From: Epiperipatus broadwayi
Lineage: Eukaryota; Onychophora; Udeonychophora; Euonychophora; Peripatidae
NCBI GenBank assembly: GCA_028023455.1
Contig: JAQFVV010000031.1
Span: forward strand, 1,862,001 to 1,926,000
Length of the DNA stretch: 64,000 nt
Direction of reading: 5' to 3'
The notes below the pieces were generated by a model. That model did not search any database. It was not told where the DNA came from and saw nothing but the letters and a program-made list of their open reading frames with translations. Every line of letters starts with the position of its first letter. The first letter of the stretch is position 1. A program made the position numbers and the translations under genes. Of this stretch, positions 12,169 to 24,782 are shown piece by piece.

Positions 12169-13641
12169 TTATTGGTGCTTGCACTTAGGTTTTATCTGGA
12201 AGTTGTCTTTCTCTATTGACCTCACATCTGCCTCCTCTGGGATATGGATTTTGATCCCTGCATTCTCAGTCTTCAGTCCTGTCGTATGGACACTTCCATT
12301 CCATCTCCAATCACTATCATCCATTTTCCTGCCTTCTTGAGTTCCACTCCGCAGACTCTCTTCGGTTTTCTTTCCATCGTCCTTCACTAGGATCCCATCC
12401 ATTTTTTATTATAAGTGGCTCTTTTGGAGGTGGTCTAGATTTCCATCCATCCTCCTTCTGGTCGGCCCTGATGGTATCCAATGCACTTAGCAACTCGGCC
12501 ACATGGTCCACCATCTTCCTCTCTGTACTGATTAGTGTCTGTTCTATCTCTTTTGGGAACCCATGCCTAGTTATTCAGAGTATTTGCATATCAGATAATG
12601 GGTTTGCAGTCATCATCCATAACTTGGCTACTTGACAACGGAAAAATGTTGTAAACAATTCCTCTGGTCTCCATTTCTCCTGTATTATCCGATGGAGCAT
12701 ATCTTCTTGGAGTTCCTCACTCCAATAACTGGTCCTCAAAGACTTGTGATACCCTGCAAATGTGGTGGGTTTCTGGAACAGTGAGTTCCACCAGACTTGG
12801 GATTCGCCCTGCAAATGACTGCAGGCGACCACTATCTTGGCCTCCTCATTCATCCTACTAAACTTGAAGTACCACTCCAGGCTTCCCAGGTGCTCCATAG
12901 GGCTTTCTCCAGGGTTTCCAGTGAAAACTTGTATTTTTAGAAATTGGTGGAAGTCAATAGGATAATCCATGCAATTCCCATAGCCCATATCTGTACTTTC
13001 TCCAGTGGTTCTTGGTCTTATGCCCTTTACTATTGGCACTGTTATTGGCTGACGTACTTATCCTCTCTTCAAATTGTGTTTAACCTTTCTCCTGACTTCG
13101 CTATCTGAATTATATTCCCCCGCATGCTTGTCAGCATCCTACTATCTTCTACTCTTATCACTTCCACTTTATCTAACTTTCTTATTCCCCTTTCGGGCTG
13201 CCCTGTGTCTACCCTCAGATCAAACACTGCTGACTCTCTATCTATACTCTCGCCCCTATCTAATTCATCATATTCATATGGCCCTATACCTTTTTGTTCA
13301 TCCCACTTAATTTCCCTGTCAAGTCCATTTCTTGTGTCCTTAGCCTCTGATTGCTGGATGAAGTCATTTCTAATTTCTTCCAGGGCTTCAGCAATTCTTT
13401 TCTGGTTGTCTATTTCTATCTTTACCCTCCATTCTTCCATCCTTCTCTCTTCTCTGTCCATGTATTCTTTCATGAATTGCTGTTGCTCAACCCTCATTTG
13501 CCTTAGCATATCCATGATATCACTATAGTTTATTTTATCCTTTACTTTCATCTCCTTTTCTTCATTCCCTTCCCTTACTTCCTTTTCTTGAAGGTCCATT
13601 TTAGCTTGGGACCTTGTACACATAGATATCAATTTATTCAA
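12169..13641 (-). pseudogene. gag: gag-like polyprotein of LTR element 1
   Basis: Translation from 13641 begins MNKLISMCTRSQAKMDLQEK, a start common in Ty3/Gypsy gag. A long charged region rich in E, K, R and Q follows, likely coiled coil (residues ~20-110). After a frame change near 13050 the second open stretch (13039-12575) has the capsid-like block GESPMEHLGSLEWYFKFSRM, then EEAKIVVACSHLQGESQVWW, typical of retrotransposon gag. The same frame continues after a stop as 12514-12317 (basic, proline-rich), and 12402-12169 overlaps in another frame. No CCHC zinc knuckle is seen. A related broken gag lies at 6201-6990. At least one frameshift and one stop make it a pseudogene unless frameshifting is programmed. 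Confidence 0.8.
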
Positions 13642-14934
13642 CCCTTGATCTGTGTTTGTTAGTATTGTTTTACTAAACTCTTCTGAATATATATTTATAT
13701 AAAAAATTTCTTTCTACTGACTCTTTGCTTTTTACTTTGATTAGCTGCTTAATTTATTTGTTGTCTATTAGTTAGCATTTAGACTGCTAGCCAACCCAAA
13801 CATCCGTGCTCTGGTTCACCATCTTGTCTCCCTGCCCTAGATTCATTTGACTGCCTGCCCCACCTTGATGACTGTCCTATATTTCCCCTACTTATGTAAA
13901 CTCTTACTCACCCTACTTAACTAAATGACGCACTTATATATTTTTTAAATTTAAATTAAATACTATTCTTTATTCCTCCTTGTTAATGATATATATAAAT
14001 AAATTCATTCTATTTGACTGTATTTTCAACAGTATGCATTTCTGTTATATATTTTCTAATATTACGTTTCTAATTTTCGATCACTTTATATTTCTTTAAC
14101 GTAATAACCTCCTTCGTTACACACACTATGTTTGTACTTTATTGATCACTTTACTATTTTAAAATCATACATATATATTTCCTTCCATTTAACAGATATA
14201 CTTCATTGTACAGGCTATGTTAGTAATTTATTGATCAAGTTATCCTCACGATTATTTTTAAAATCAGACATATATATTTCCCTCAACTTAACTAAGATGT
14301 GCGACTATTCTAGAATCATACTTATGTTTTCTTCAATTTAACTTATATACGTGAACATTTTTATCATTTATCATTAAAAATATTTTATTTTCAGCTTAAC
14401 TGGGATACATTATTATTACATCACACATATATATCTCTTCAACTTCAATTATATCTGCGATTATCCTAGAGTCCTACGTATATATTTCTTCACTTAACTT
14501 AGTTCTGCGACTATTTTAATTATTTAACATTTATAATTACAACCTTACTGAAACTGTTTTATTCTTTTTAACTTAACTACTTTATTTTTTGTTACAACAA
14601 TTACATCTAGATAATCAATTCTTTGTTCGTTACAATTTGTCTGAATACTTCTTGTCTTAGATTATATACGTCACTACGCATTTCAAAACTTTCGTAATAA
14701 AAAATAAATCCCCCTCTTTCTATCCTTTGTACACATTTGATGTCGAAACACATATATAAAGTATTTTAAAGTAAAAAAAAATTATCCCCTTCGTCTTCAC
14801 TTCTCACCACTCTAACTTACGAAGCTAATTTCATATATTTTGAAAACACATATATTTTTTTTTATTTTAGAAAATATTTACGTTATCTTACAAAATTAAT
14901 TCAACACATGATCACTACTTGCACAGCAATAGAA

Positions 14935-14953
14935 ATCCCAAAACTGGCCCCCA
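14935..14953 (-). other. Primer binding site candidate of element 1
   Basis: Three bases inside the 5' LTR, the minus strand reads TGGGGGCCAGTTTTGGGAT. Its first seven bases and last five match the known tRNA-Pro primer site of gammaretroviruses (TGGGGGC...GGGAT); the middle does not. Position and TGG start support a primer site. The tRNA identity is uncertain. Confidence 0.5.
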
Positions 14954-14956
14954 AAA

Positions 14957-16710
14957 TGTAACGGGAACTTGTCGATCGAAAGCTTAACTTCCCTTTTATC
15001 TATATATAATGGGGAATTCCTTAAAATTCAAGATCGTCGATTAAAAGCTTAACTTCCCTTTTATCTATATATAATGGGGAATTCTTAAAATTCAAGATTG
15101 TCCACTTTCCGCTACCACAAGCAGAGAGAACATACGGACATAAACGAGTCTATATCAGTACTTGACTGAACCTGTAACTATACAGGTATAGCCCCAGGTT
15201 ATTTTTTCCGGTCAACTGTCTCTCGACTGCTGTAAGATTTAACAGAGTTACAGCGCTTGGATATTTATAAATTTTAATGGGATCAAAATACTGCACCACT
15301 AGCTTCATGTGTTAATTCAGTACTCAAAATGAGTAATAATTATTTCCCAAACCTTACGACTATATTACTTTTTGAAGTGGCGAAGAACGAGACGAAACAG
15401 ATTTAAATCAATAAAAGATATTTAATACAATAAATTAAACAATAAAAAAAATACTTTAAATCATTTACACACAATAAAAAACAGATTATTTGCTATAACG
15501 CTACGAGTAAAACAAAATAAAAAGATCCTATAAACGATTGTACATTTATAAATCGTCATTTCGGGTATATAAAAAAGGTTAAAGAATGTCTGTAGCATTC
15601 AAAGTAAGAATTTGGCCATTGTCTAAATTAAAGGTATATGCACAGGGAATGTAAAATGTAGTATACATATTTACCTAGGTTATTAAGTCTCTGAATTAAC
15701 TTGAAGTCTTGCTGACTGCCACGTGGAATTTCTCCACTTCTTTAGCAGGGAATGGTCGCTCTTAGGTTAGATTTTGGTTGTGGGAACTCCTTCATATTTA
15801 GGACATCAAGGACCAGGCAAAATGAATCCTCCAGCAGGCGCTACTTTGGCAGTTATTACATCTAGACAGGAACCATTAGAGCACAGAGAGTCTGGATCGG
15901 CAAGTGATCACGACAGCCCTTAGCCAGCCATTCTTGATGAGGCATCGATGTTAGAAATCATATCTTGTTAACTATGGCTGCTTATTATCGGAGCAGCATT
16001 ACCACCAACCTCTCGACAAGAAGTCTCCAACTCTAATCCTCATTATCAACTGAAATTTTTTAATTAAAAAATTCCACAGTCCTTTGTCCTTTCAATCCTT
16101 TGTCTTCACTTTTATTCCCACCTTTCTTTTTTTAATGTGCCTTCAGCCATTTATATAGCTTTACTTTTATATAATTTCGTAGCACTATGTACATTTATTT
16201 CTTATTTCAATTTTTTTATTTTTACTTAAACAGATTTTTTAATAAATGTTTTTTATTTTATTTTGACAAGCATTAATTATTGCTGTTTTCATACACACTC
16301 CATACACGCATTTCGTTTTATCATCAAATATGTACTTTTATGACCCAGATTCTTATCTTTCGGTCATGTTCTAAATTTCTATTTTACTCTTATTTAAACT
16401 CTTCAAACTCTACTTTTCTTATACATCATATTTTATGTTTGTCTTTTATTTATATTTCTTTATCACTATTAATTTTCTAATGTACAATTTCAATATTTCT
16501 AACTTTACTTATTTTTCATTTCACAAAATCTTGACTTTGGATGGTAAAAGATAAGAATCTTTTCGATTCTAATTCCCTCACTTTTCTTAATTAAACATTT
16601 CTTTGTTTAAAATTTTTTAAACTCACTTTTTAGTATTCCAAACCCAATATTTAATATTCTTTAAATGTTAAATATCTATATGTGTGATCGCAGTATGTGC
16701 GATCATCACA
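14957..16710 (-). repeat. 5' LTR of element 1, with an internal 65-bp tandem duplication
   Basis: 1754 bp, 70 bp longer than its partner. Most of the difference is a tandem copy with a 65-bp period: GTCGATCGAAAGC at 14971 recurs as GTCGATTAAAAGC at 15036, and the AATGGGGAATTC stretch follows in both. The rest aligns closely with 9627-11310. Confidence 0.92.
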
Positions 16711-17587
16711 ATATATAAATTGCTATATTATTAATTATTATATAATACATATGATATATTTACAACCTTCACTTTACTGCATGGTTGTCCCATCTTTATT
16801 CATATATTTTACCAATGTATAATAGAGTAGAGGTTTTAAGTATATCTTAAAAGATATTACACATGAAAGAAGAGAGATGAAGTTGTGCTTCCATGTATAT
16901 GTATAAAGCTGGATATAATAATATTTAATTGAGAGTTAAGAACAAAATCTCGACTAGAGTAGTTGAACTTATAAACAATGGTTGATATTGCAATGCAGAA
17001 AATTTGTCATTTATAAGATAATATATATTACATAAATTTACTTTAGAAATTAAGCATGGACAAAGTTTTTTCAGATAGGTCATCTAATAAGATATTGTTT
17101 ATAAATAAATTGGATTACATATTGGATAATTGGTTGTAATCATTAGTGTATTTATCTGACATAGTTTATGTTAGGGTTGTGAGTACAATAATAAATACTC
17201 AGGCATGGATAATCTTTTTTCAAATAGCAAGTTCAATAAAATGATATTTATCTTAAATTGGATCAAATATTAAAAAAAAAAAAAAACTTTATAAACATCA
17301 TATTCAAAATAATATATACTTATTTGACTAAGCTTTATATAACAAAGGGTAGAAAGAAATTACTTAACAAATTTTAGAGAGAAGCCGCATGGTGAAAAGG
17401 TAACATACAACATTTTAATAAGCATATTGTGCTGTAATCATTAATTAAAAGTACCATATAAAAAATTAAAACAAACCCAAATAGTTCATTAATCCCAAAT
17501 TTTCTATATCTGTTATAGATATATTTATAAATTTTAAAATATCATCTACACAGTTTTTTTTTCCAAAAATTGTTCATAATTTTCCAT
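16711..17587. other. AT-rich sequence, nothing recognised
   Basis: No coding or structured signal is recognised. A poly-A run lies at about 17272-17286. Confidence 0.5.
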
Positions 17588-18237
17588 ATATATAAATGAA
17601 TGCACCAAACTTATTTTTAAAACTTGCTTTTTTACATGACTATTATAAAAATAAAATAACACCAGTGTTTTGACTATTTTATAATATACAGCTCTTTTCA
17701 ATGAATAGTAAAAAATACAAATACATAAATATAAATATCACATATTCCAAACAAATTGAAAAACAATTAAAAAATATTAAAAAATTTATCTTTACCTCAA
17801 CACCTTTTCTATTGCAAACAATCTCAAAACTTTATTAAATTTTTTATATTTATATACCCATCCAAAAATACCCTAAAAATATTTTATAAACAAATCAATT
17901 ATTTCCATTTTTCTATTAACATTCTATTTAATTCAGGTATAATTTCACTAATGTAAATTCCTTCCTTTATTAATCTTTCATGATATGACTATACCTTCTA
18001 AAGACTTTATTTCAAAATCTTTATGTTTAAATTTATTCATATAATTATAAGTAGCAGATTTTTTATCACTTAAATGCTGTTTTAATTTAGTTTCTAATTT
18101 ATTTTTTGTAATCCCAACATATAACATTTCTATATTGTTTTTAAAACAATTCAAACATTTTATTATGTAAACTGAATTCAAAATCTCTAAATTGTTATAT
18201 TCCCTATTATTATTAATTAAAAAACTTAAACTTTTTT
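17588..18237 (-). pseudogene. PLE GIY-YIG endonuclease remnant, left arm of inverted pair 2
   Basis: On the minus strand from about 18181 the frame reads NSVYIIKCLNCF, then LYVGITKNKLETKLKQHLSD and FKHKDFEIKSLE. This gives the VYI...YVG spacing, the cysteines and the R/K-x3-H helix of PLE-type GIY-YIG domains. The frame breaks after about 67 residues, but arm similarity continues to 17588. The final part matches the right arm through IYISEI-like sequence and an AT-rich 3' tail. No reverse transcriptase is present, so the copy is 5' truncated. Confidence 0.75.
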
Positions 18238-18396
18238 TTTTTTTTATAAAATAGAATAAGATTAAATAAGAATAATAATAAAAAGCTAATTTATATTGGT
18301 TTCAGTAAATCAAAAGATTTGTTTGTTAGAGTTAAAAAATTATTTAAAATGATTAATAAAAAAACTAAAATTTTGTCATTTATCCTGTTTATAAAA

Positions 18397-19078
18397 AGTA
18401 AAAAAGTTTAAGTTTTTTAAATAATAGTAATAATAATAGAGATGTAATAATTTATAGATTTTGAATTCAGTTTACATAATAAAATGGGTAATGTTTGAAT
18501 TGTTTTAAAAATAATATAGAGAAGTCATATGTTGGGACTACAAAAAATAAATTAGAAACTAGATTAAAACAGCATTTAAGTGATAAAAATTCTGTCATTT
18601 ATAATCATATGAATAAATTTAAACATAAAGATTTTGAAATAAAGTCTTTAGAATGTATAAAGTTATATCATGAAAGATTAATAAAGGAAGGAATTTACAT
18701 TAGCGAAATTAAATCTGAATTAAATAGAATGCTAATAGAAAAGAAAAAAAAGGAAATAATAGATTTATTAATTAAATATTTTTACGGTATTTTTGGATGG
18801 GTATATAAATGAAAAAAATATGATAAAGTTTTGAGATTATTTGTAATAGAAAATGTGTTAAAATAATTTTTAGTGTTTTTTTAACGTTTTTGGATTTGTT
18901 TGGAATATGTGATATTTTATATATATTATTATATATTTTTATTTTTTAGTGTTCCTTGAAAAATACTATACTGTATTATGAAATAGTTGAAACGTTGGGG
19001 GTTTATTTTATTTTTAAAATAATCATGTAAAAAACAAGTTTTTAAAAAAAGTTTGGTGTTTTCATTTATTTATATAGA
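18397..19078 (+). pseudogene. PLE GIY-YIG endonuclease remnant, right arm of inverted pair 2
   Basis: Mirror image of 17588-18237 around a ~160-bp centre. The open frame 18495-18812 reads YVGTTKNKLETRLKQHLSDK, then FKHKDFEIKSLECIKLYHER and GIYISEIKSELNRML, and ends with lysine-rich sequence. The VYII start lies just upstream at about 18471 in another frame, so one frameshift separates it. Arm similarity continues to TTTGGTGTTTTCATTTAT near 19078. This arm keeps the C-terminal glutamate-containing part that the left arm has lost by frameshift. Confidence 0.78.
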
Positions 19079-21050
19079 GATAATATATTCACTAATCACA
19101 TAGTTCACCATTAAATATTTTTTATTAAATTAGAAATTATAACATTTAATTTAGCTTCATGTATAAACTTTAAATTAATATATATATGCATATAGTTTTT
19201 ATATAAATGCATGAAGGTATTCATCTTTAAATTTTTCCCTTTTTTTATTCTTTTGCCATTTTTTTCAAATTTGGAATTATTATATTATTTATACATTCTA
19301 GAATATATTGTTTAGATAAAAAAGATATAATAATCTTTAAATAGGTCACTAGAAAAAAAAGATTTCTCCAAGAAATATACCCCCCGCCCCCAAAGAACAT
19401 CAAGAGAAAAGATATTATTTACCAGACTTGTAAAATGTCTAGCAGTTAAGGGTTTACATTTTTTTAAAAATTCTTTACGCAATTGGTAATAATAGCTAGA
19501 TATTCATTTTTCAATATATTCTAGATTGAGTAGGTATTGATTAATTGGGGGGAAAAAATCGTAAGTTAGAACCGGAAAAAAAATCAAATTTTTTGGATAA
19601 AGAATACTTATTAACATTTTGAAACATTAATGCAATCTTAAATTTTAGACTTTTGTCATTTATTGTTTTATAATATATGGATTTTTTTCTGTTTGGTAGA
19701 CATAATAACTTTTGATCATATATCATGGTCCTAAATGCAATATGGTTCGAGTACTTTTTTTTTTACATTTGTCAATTTTCACTATTTAAATAATCACGTG
19801 ACTTCTCTATTATTTATTATACTCTTATTCTATGATAATGTGATATCACATTTATCACTAGCTCAATTACTTTGTTTTCTTTGATAGCTGCTTCAGAATC
19901 ATCCTTACACCATTAATTCTTCCGTTTTTTTTAAAACTATGTAGTTGAACTGAATTGATTACTACAATATGTCTCAATAAATACCTTTTTATCCTCATCT
20001 GTAAATATTTTCTCAAAATTCTGACTTATATGCCGAATTCGATTTTTAATATATATATTTGTTAATTTTTTTCATACAAATTTTGATAGTTTAAAGGTAA
20101 TATTAAATTATGATTAAGTACTAATAAATGAATAGTCAATGCTCAAGGATAACATATCTATCAGTAATCAAATTGAATCTTTAAATCTCGAGTTCGTTAT
20201 GCTGCCGATGCGGTAAACTATGTAATAATAACAATAATACTCTGTTATATTATTGTACTGTAGTTAATCAGCCTTTGTGAGGAATGTAGAAAAACATCTT
20301 ATTAAATTTAAAATTAATTTTCCAATATTATCGAAAGATGGCAGCATATATCACATCACATCACAACAAAAAAATAAAAATAAACTCTTGGATAATTCCA
20401 TTTGATGCGTTGAAAGTCTATGGAGAATTTTCTTTTAGTCTTATTCTTCTAAGAAAATTTATAAATATTTTAAGGTAGGATAGGGAATTGCAAATTAAAT
20501 GATACGTTAGAAAACGCTTGCTTTTGTAATGCAGCCTACGGTAGACTTCTTAAAGGAGATTACGATTAGAAAAATAAGTTGTGAGAGACTATTTCTTTTA
20601 AAAGTCTGCTGAAAGTGAAACAAACAAAAGATTATATAGATTTTAGGTTGTTTTTTTTTTTTTTTCAATTTAAAAGTAGAAAAAATAAAAGAATGAAAGT
20701 ACTGTAATACTATATATATAAAGATAAAGCGTTTAGCAATAATAAAATTAAAATAAAGATTGTGAAAGTAGAATGTGATAGCTAAAACTGTTCACCACAA
20801 TGCAAAGGGCTCTCTAACAGACCTCTACTCTCATCCTTAAATAGGGAATAATTAAAGAGAAAACATCATTCACTATTCATCAAATGCCAGATAGTGAAGG
20901 TTGGAGAGATTTTTGATCCATATTTAATCCTTCATCTTAATAGTAGCTAAATATTACAATATTGAGTAGAATCCAACTATGTTGATTATGCGTTAGCTGT
21001 CTGAAAAATGCATTGTAGACTGATTGGAATATTAAAAAACTTTCAATATT
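19079..21050. other. AT-rich sequence, nothing recognised
   Basis: No coding frame of interest. 19381-19391 has a C-rich run, and 20649-20665 a poly-T run. Confidence 0.5.
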
Positions 21051-21054
21051 TATT

Positions 21055-21122
21055 CTGTCGAGATTCAAACCCAAGTTTTAGGCATGTTAGGCGAATATAC
21101 TACCATTATGCTATAAACGCCC
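21055..21122 (-). repeat. tRNA-derived sequence (SINE-like or tRNA pseudogene)
   Basis: On the minus strand TAGCATAATGGTAGTA resembles a tRNA A box, and GGGTTTGAATCTC a B box with the central C lost, at normal tRNA spacing. The middle, TTCGCCTAACATG, resembles the anticodon arm of tRNA-Val(AAC). The acceptor arms do not pair well, so this is not a working tRNA gene. No clear tail or target duplication was found. Confidence 0.5.
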
Positions 21123-21779
21123 TAATTGATTGCTTGCATCACAGGGTTTAAATATTTAACACAGGTGAGTTAGGGAAGAAGTAAAAAGAAAATATGTGTC
21201 TGTAATGGTCAACAGTTGAAATGTTTGCGAATTCTTAAGATATTATTTGTTTCAGTGTTAAGTTAGGGTAAAATATATATAACAGAAGAAAAAAAAAAGG
21301 TGGAAGTGGTAAGAATAGTTTTTGAAATCCATTGAAATAAAGATGTAAAAAAAAAAAAGAAAATAAGTAGGAAGAATAAAAATAAAATAAAATTGATTAC
21401 AAAAAAAAGTAACCAAATTGGACTATATAGATAGAATTGTGCTCAAAGTTTTGAGCTATTAGTACAGTAATGTTTCTGAGTAAAAATGCTTTGTTTTTGA
21501 AGTTAGAATGATCTGTCTAGAGTTCATGCAGCAGCCAATTTCTCTTCATAAAGAAATAGCAGAAAAAGGAATTTGTCATCAAACTTACCAATTACTATAT
21601 AATGAAGATTTAAATGATTTTTTAAAAATCCTTGTTTTATCATTTGGTCAAAAATAGTTGGATGCTTATTTGCAAACTAATGGAGCATCTATCTGGGATA
21701 AAAATACTGAGCTTGATTGAAATGTGTAAATTTTTTTTTTTACCCAGCTTGAACTAAGGATATGTGTATGGTAGAAGAT

Positions 21780-22185
21780 TCCGACTAATATTCATCATTA
21801 CCTTGAGGCATTTCATCTTGGAGTCACTTTTTCCTTTACATCTTTATGCTATCTACTAGAATCTTTAGCAATTAATGATTGCCAATTGATAGTGCTTAAT
21901 AAATCCCTATTCAGTACTGTCCTATCCAATATCCCCAGACTAGTTTCAAGGTTATGAATTTCATCAGTGAGGTGCTTTGGATCTTGGAATAATGCACTTG
22001 GACATTTATGGCTGCTAGATGGAAGATGCATTAGATTCTATACCTCCAAATGCACAATTCCCAGATATGAAAACTCTTCATTGAGGAAAGTCATACATTT
22101 GAAATTATTTTGTGGAGGGGGGTATTCAGTAGGACAACATTGGATAGAGATTTATTAAGCCACTATCATCAGGTATATATTAAAA
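21780..22185. repeat. Family R repeat, old inverted pair
   Basis: A diverged minus-strand copy (about 21780-22050) and a more decayed plus-strand part (about 22065-22180) share GATAGAGATTTATTAAGC and CATTGAGGAAAGTCAT-like stretches. The minus copy keeps CTGATGA (21961-21967, reverse strand) and GAAA (21944-21947). Its 60-codon open frame from 22031 reads HLTDEIHNLETSLGILD, in the same frame as the matching stretch of younger copies. Confidence 0.65.
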
Positions 22186-22553
22186 ACTAAAGCTTACAAT
22201 AGGTGCCATAGAGGTGAGAAAAAAATGCTGCTGAAACAACAATGAGTAAGCTAAAATATGATAGTCATGTGATATTTTTATCAGCTTATTGCTATCTAAA
22301 TTTTTGAAAATTGTAACTTATGGATAATTTTATTTGATGAAATTTACTGTCTTATTTTCAACCTATTTTAAAAACTAAATACATTCCTTATTACTACCAA
22401 AATTCATACTTCATTCTAGTATCTGTAGAGTTATTTCATTATTTTAATAAAATTGATATATATCACTTTTCAAAACCATGGCTAACGTAATAAGAAGGTA
22501 CAACAGCAGCATAACTATTATCAGTTGTGAAATTTGTTAAAGAGTAAATATCA

Positions 22554-22822
22554 ACTACATATGAGAAAAAATAATAGTCATAGATCACATTACCCAATTC
22601 TCTTAAGCTTGTAAGATATAATCAATGAGGATTGCCAATTCCTCAACAAGCTTTTGATAAATGCTTAACCAGAGCCACTGTTCTGAGGAGTGCCAAAGCA
22701 TGAAACCATAGTCAGAGGTGGGGGAAAGACTGATAGAGGTATTTTAAATGCTGGTTCTGGCTAAGCATTTATCAAAAGCTTGTTGAGGAAATGGCAATCC
22801 TCATTGACTACATATGAGAAAA
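22554..22822. repeat. Foldback hairpin element flanked by 16-bp direct repeats
   Basis: Arms 22622-22678 and 22751-22808 are inverted copies of about 56 bp with only a few mismatches (TCAATGAGGATTGCC...). The spacer is 72 bp. ACTACATATGAGAAAA occurs at 22554-22569 and again at 22807-22822, so the inserted piece (22570-22806) has the form of an insertion with a 16-bp target duplication. No ORF is present and I do not recognise the family. Confidence 0.65.
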
Positions 22823-24780
22823 CTTTCTGTGTAATAGAAAAATTTAATATTACTAATGAACCCATTATCATATATATATTTTAAAATAGCAATTACAAAT
22901 ATTCATTTTTTAAATCTCTTTATCTATGATATTCATTTACCAACTAATAATTAAATAACTATGTGAAAAAAATTCTAAGTCACTCTAGACTTAAATTATG
23001 GATGGCGCATTAAACATCTCACCATAACTTCTGAAAAAATTTAAAAGAGCAATAAATAAATTTAAAAAGAATAATAGCTTCTGGAAGTGACAGAATATAG
23101 AAAATGTAGTTTATTTTTAACAAGTCACAGGTTGGTCAATATAGCATGAAAAATCATTACAGTCCCTAAATAAAATTATTATTAGTGATAATCTGAAAAC
23201 AAGATAGAATATAAAAATTATAGATTCATTATATTAATTAAAATTTTAGGTAATGTTTTAATGAACTCTTTAGATATGTGCACTGTTTTGTAGAGTGGTA
23301 GGAGACTCAAAAATTAGCCTCTAGATCAAAATTCATTCCAGCATTTCTGGTGCTTGAACATCACATGATTTTCAAACAGCAAACTATTCTTTAGTTATTA
23401 TTATTAATGAAAACTTAAATACTCATGTAGATGATCATTTGGAGGTGAATAAATTGGTTTTAGAAATAATGGAAGCATTGTTCAACTTTGCTTTAGAAAA
23501 AGTTAGAACGAACTAAAAAAAAAACAACAATTATATTTTATTATATTTTCAGACCTTTTAAGGTACTGACCAAAAGCTAATTGAGACAATACAGGAATCA
23601 TATAAAATAATAGATATCAAAGTATTTAAACATCTTAATAATCTTTATGATAATGTGAAGCAGCTACATGAATAAGACTACAAAATAAAAGCTGATTTAA
23701 AACTGAAAAAAGCACAAGATAAAAAAAAAATCCTATTTCATTAAACATTGAATCGCACTTCTAAAAGATTAATGGACAATATCAGAGGAAAAATAGGGAA
23801 ACATCTGCCCATTGACTTGCGGCATTAAAATGAGAATAAATGACTTACAATATGTAGATGAATATCAGAGATGCTAAATGAAAACAAAAAGATATATGCA
23901 TAACATAAATAAAAACAAAAGCTATTTGAAGATAGAAAAATAGAAAATAAAATTATTGGAACTACTCTAGACAATCTAAAAATTTTGTATATATTAGAAT
24001 ATAATCAGTAATGAACTAGGTCAGCAAAGGAGAATAAAATTAATATCCACAAAAACAAGCTATAGTCAAGATTTTTGGTTTGTTGGATACATGCATATAT
24101 AGATAGATATGCAGTAAAAAGATAAAGAATTGGATGAATGTGAAGATTTCCAATAAAAAGTTATATAGTAAAAAAAATGAACTGGAACCTGTTTGTTAGT
24201 ACTATACAAACAAATGATAAGTTCCTATAACACATGAATAGATGATGTGAAAAAAACTTTAGTTTCCAAAGGCTTTATTGAACTATAAGTTTACAAACAG
24301 TACTGAATTCCATATACATAGACTATAGTAAGAAAAGACTACAATGTTTTAAACAAACAAAGATATGTGATTTATACCTATCCCATATTAGAGATGAGAA
24401 AAATTACAAATCTATGTGTAACAGAAAAAAAAAATACAATCTTCAAAGTAGATTAGCATTTTCTGACTGCTGCAAAGGATTTATATCTTTCTATGTACAT
24501 CATTGCATTAATGTCTTTTTTGTTTTTAATTATCTAGTTATCATTTTATAATAGTGAGTCGTATTATAAATTTGAGCAAAGTTGCATTAATGATCATACA
24601 TCTGAATAAATGTTAGTTGGTGAAATTTTTTCATCCTTTATGTCTATAATATCCATTTTGTTCCTAAATGTATTAAGGTGTCTTCTTATATTAAACTGTA
24701 CATAAATGTATATCTGGTATACCGTAATGAGAATAGTATGAATGTGCTGACCCAAATGTGTGCAGAAATATCTTTCTTAA
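22823..24780. other. AT-rich sequence, nothing recognised
   Basis: A-rich plus strand with no sustained frame. The run near 23560-23990 is lysine-rich in translation and broken by many stops, and I cannot assign it. Confidence 0.45.
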
Positions 24781-24782
24781 AT

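Larger units (their letters stand above)
9627..16710 (-). mobile_element. LTR retroelement 1 (gag-only, probably Ty3/Gypsy-like)
   Basis: Two long direct repeats (9627-11310 and 14957-16710) flank 3.65 kb. Read on the minus strand the LTRs begin TGTGATGATC and end CGTTACA, giving the standard TG...CA ends. A primer-binding-site candidate and a purine tract lie in the correct places for a minus-strand element. Inside, only a gag-like frame is visible; I see no reverse transcriptase, integrase or protease motif. The flanks show ATAT on both sides, a possible 4-bp duplication, but this is weak in AT-rich DNA. Sampled stretches of the LTRs differ by only a few percent, so insertion is fairly recent. 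It would depend on another element for movement. Confidence 0.9.

Noticed and set aside
13074-13528. Plus-strand ORFs of 78 and 134 codons
   Set aside because: Shadows of the minus-strand gag coiled-coil region.
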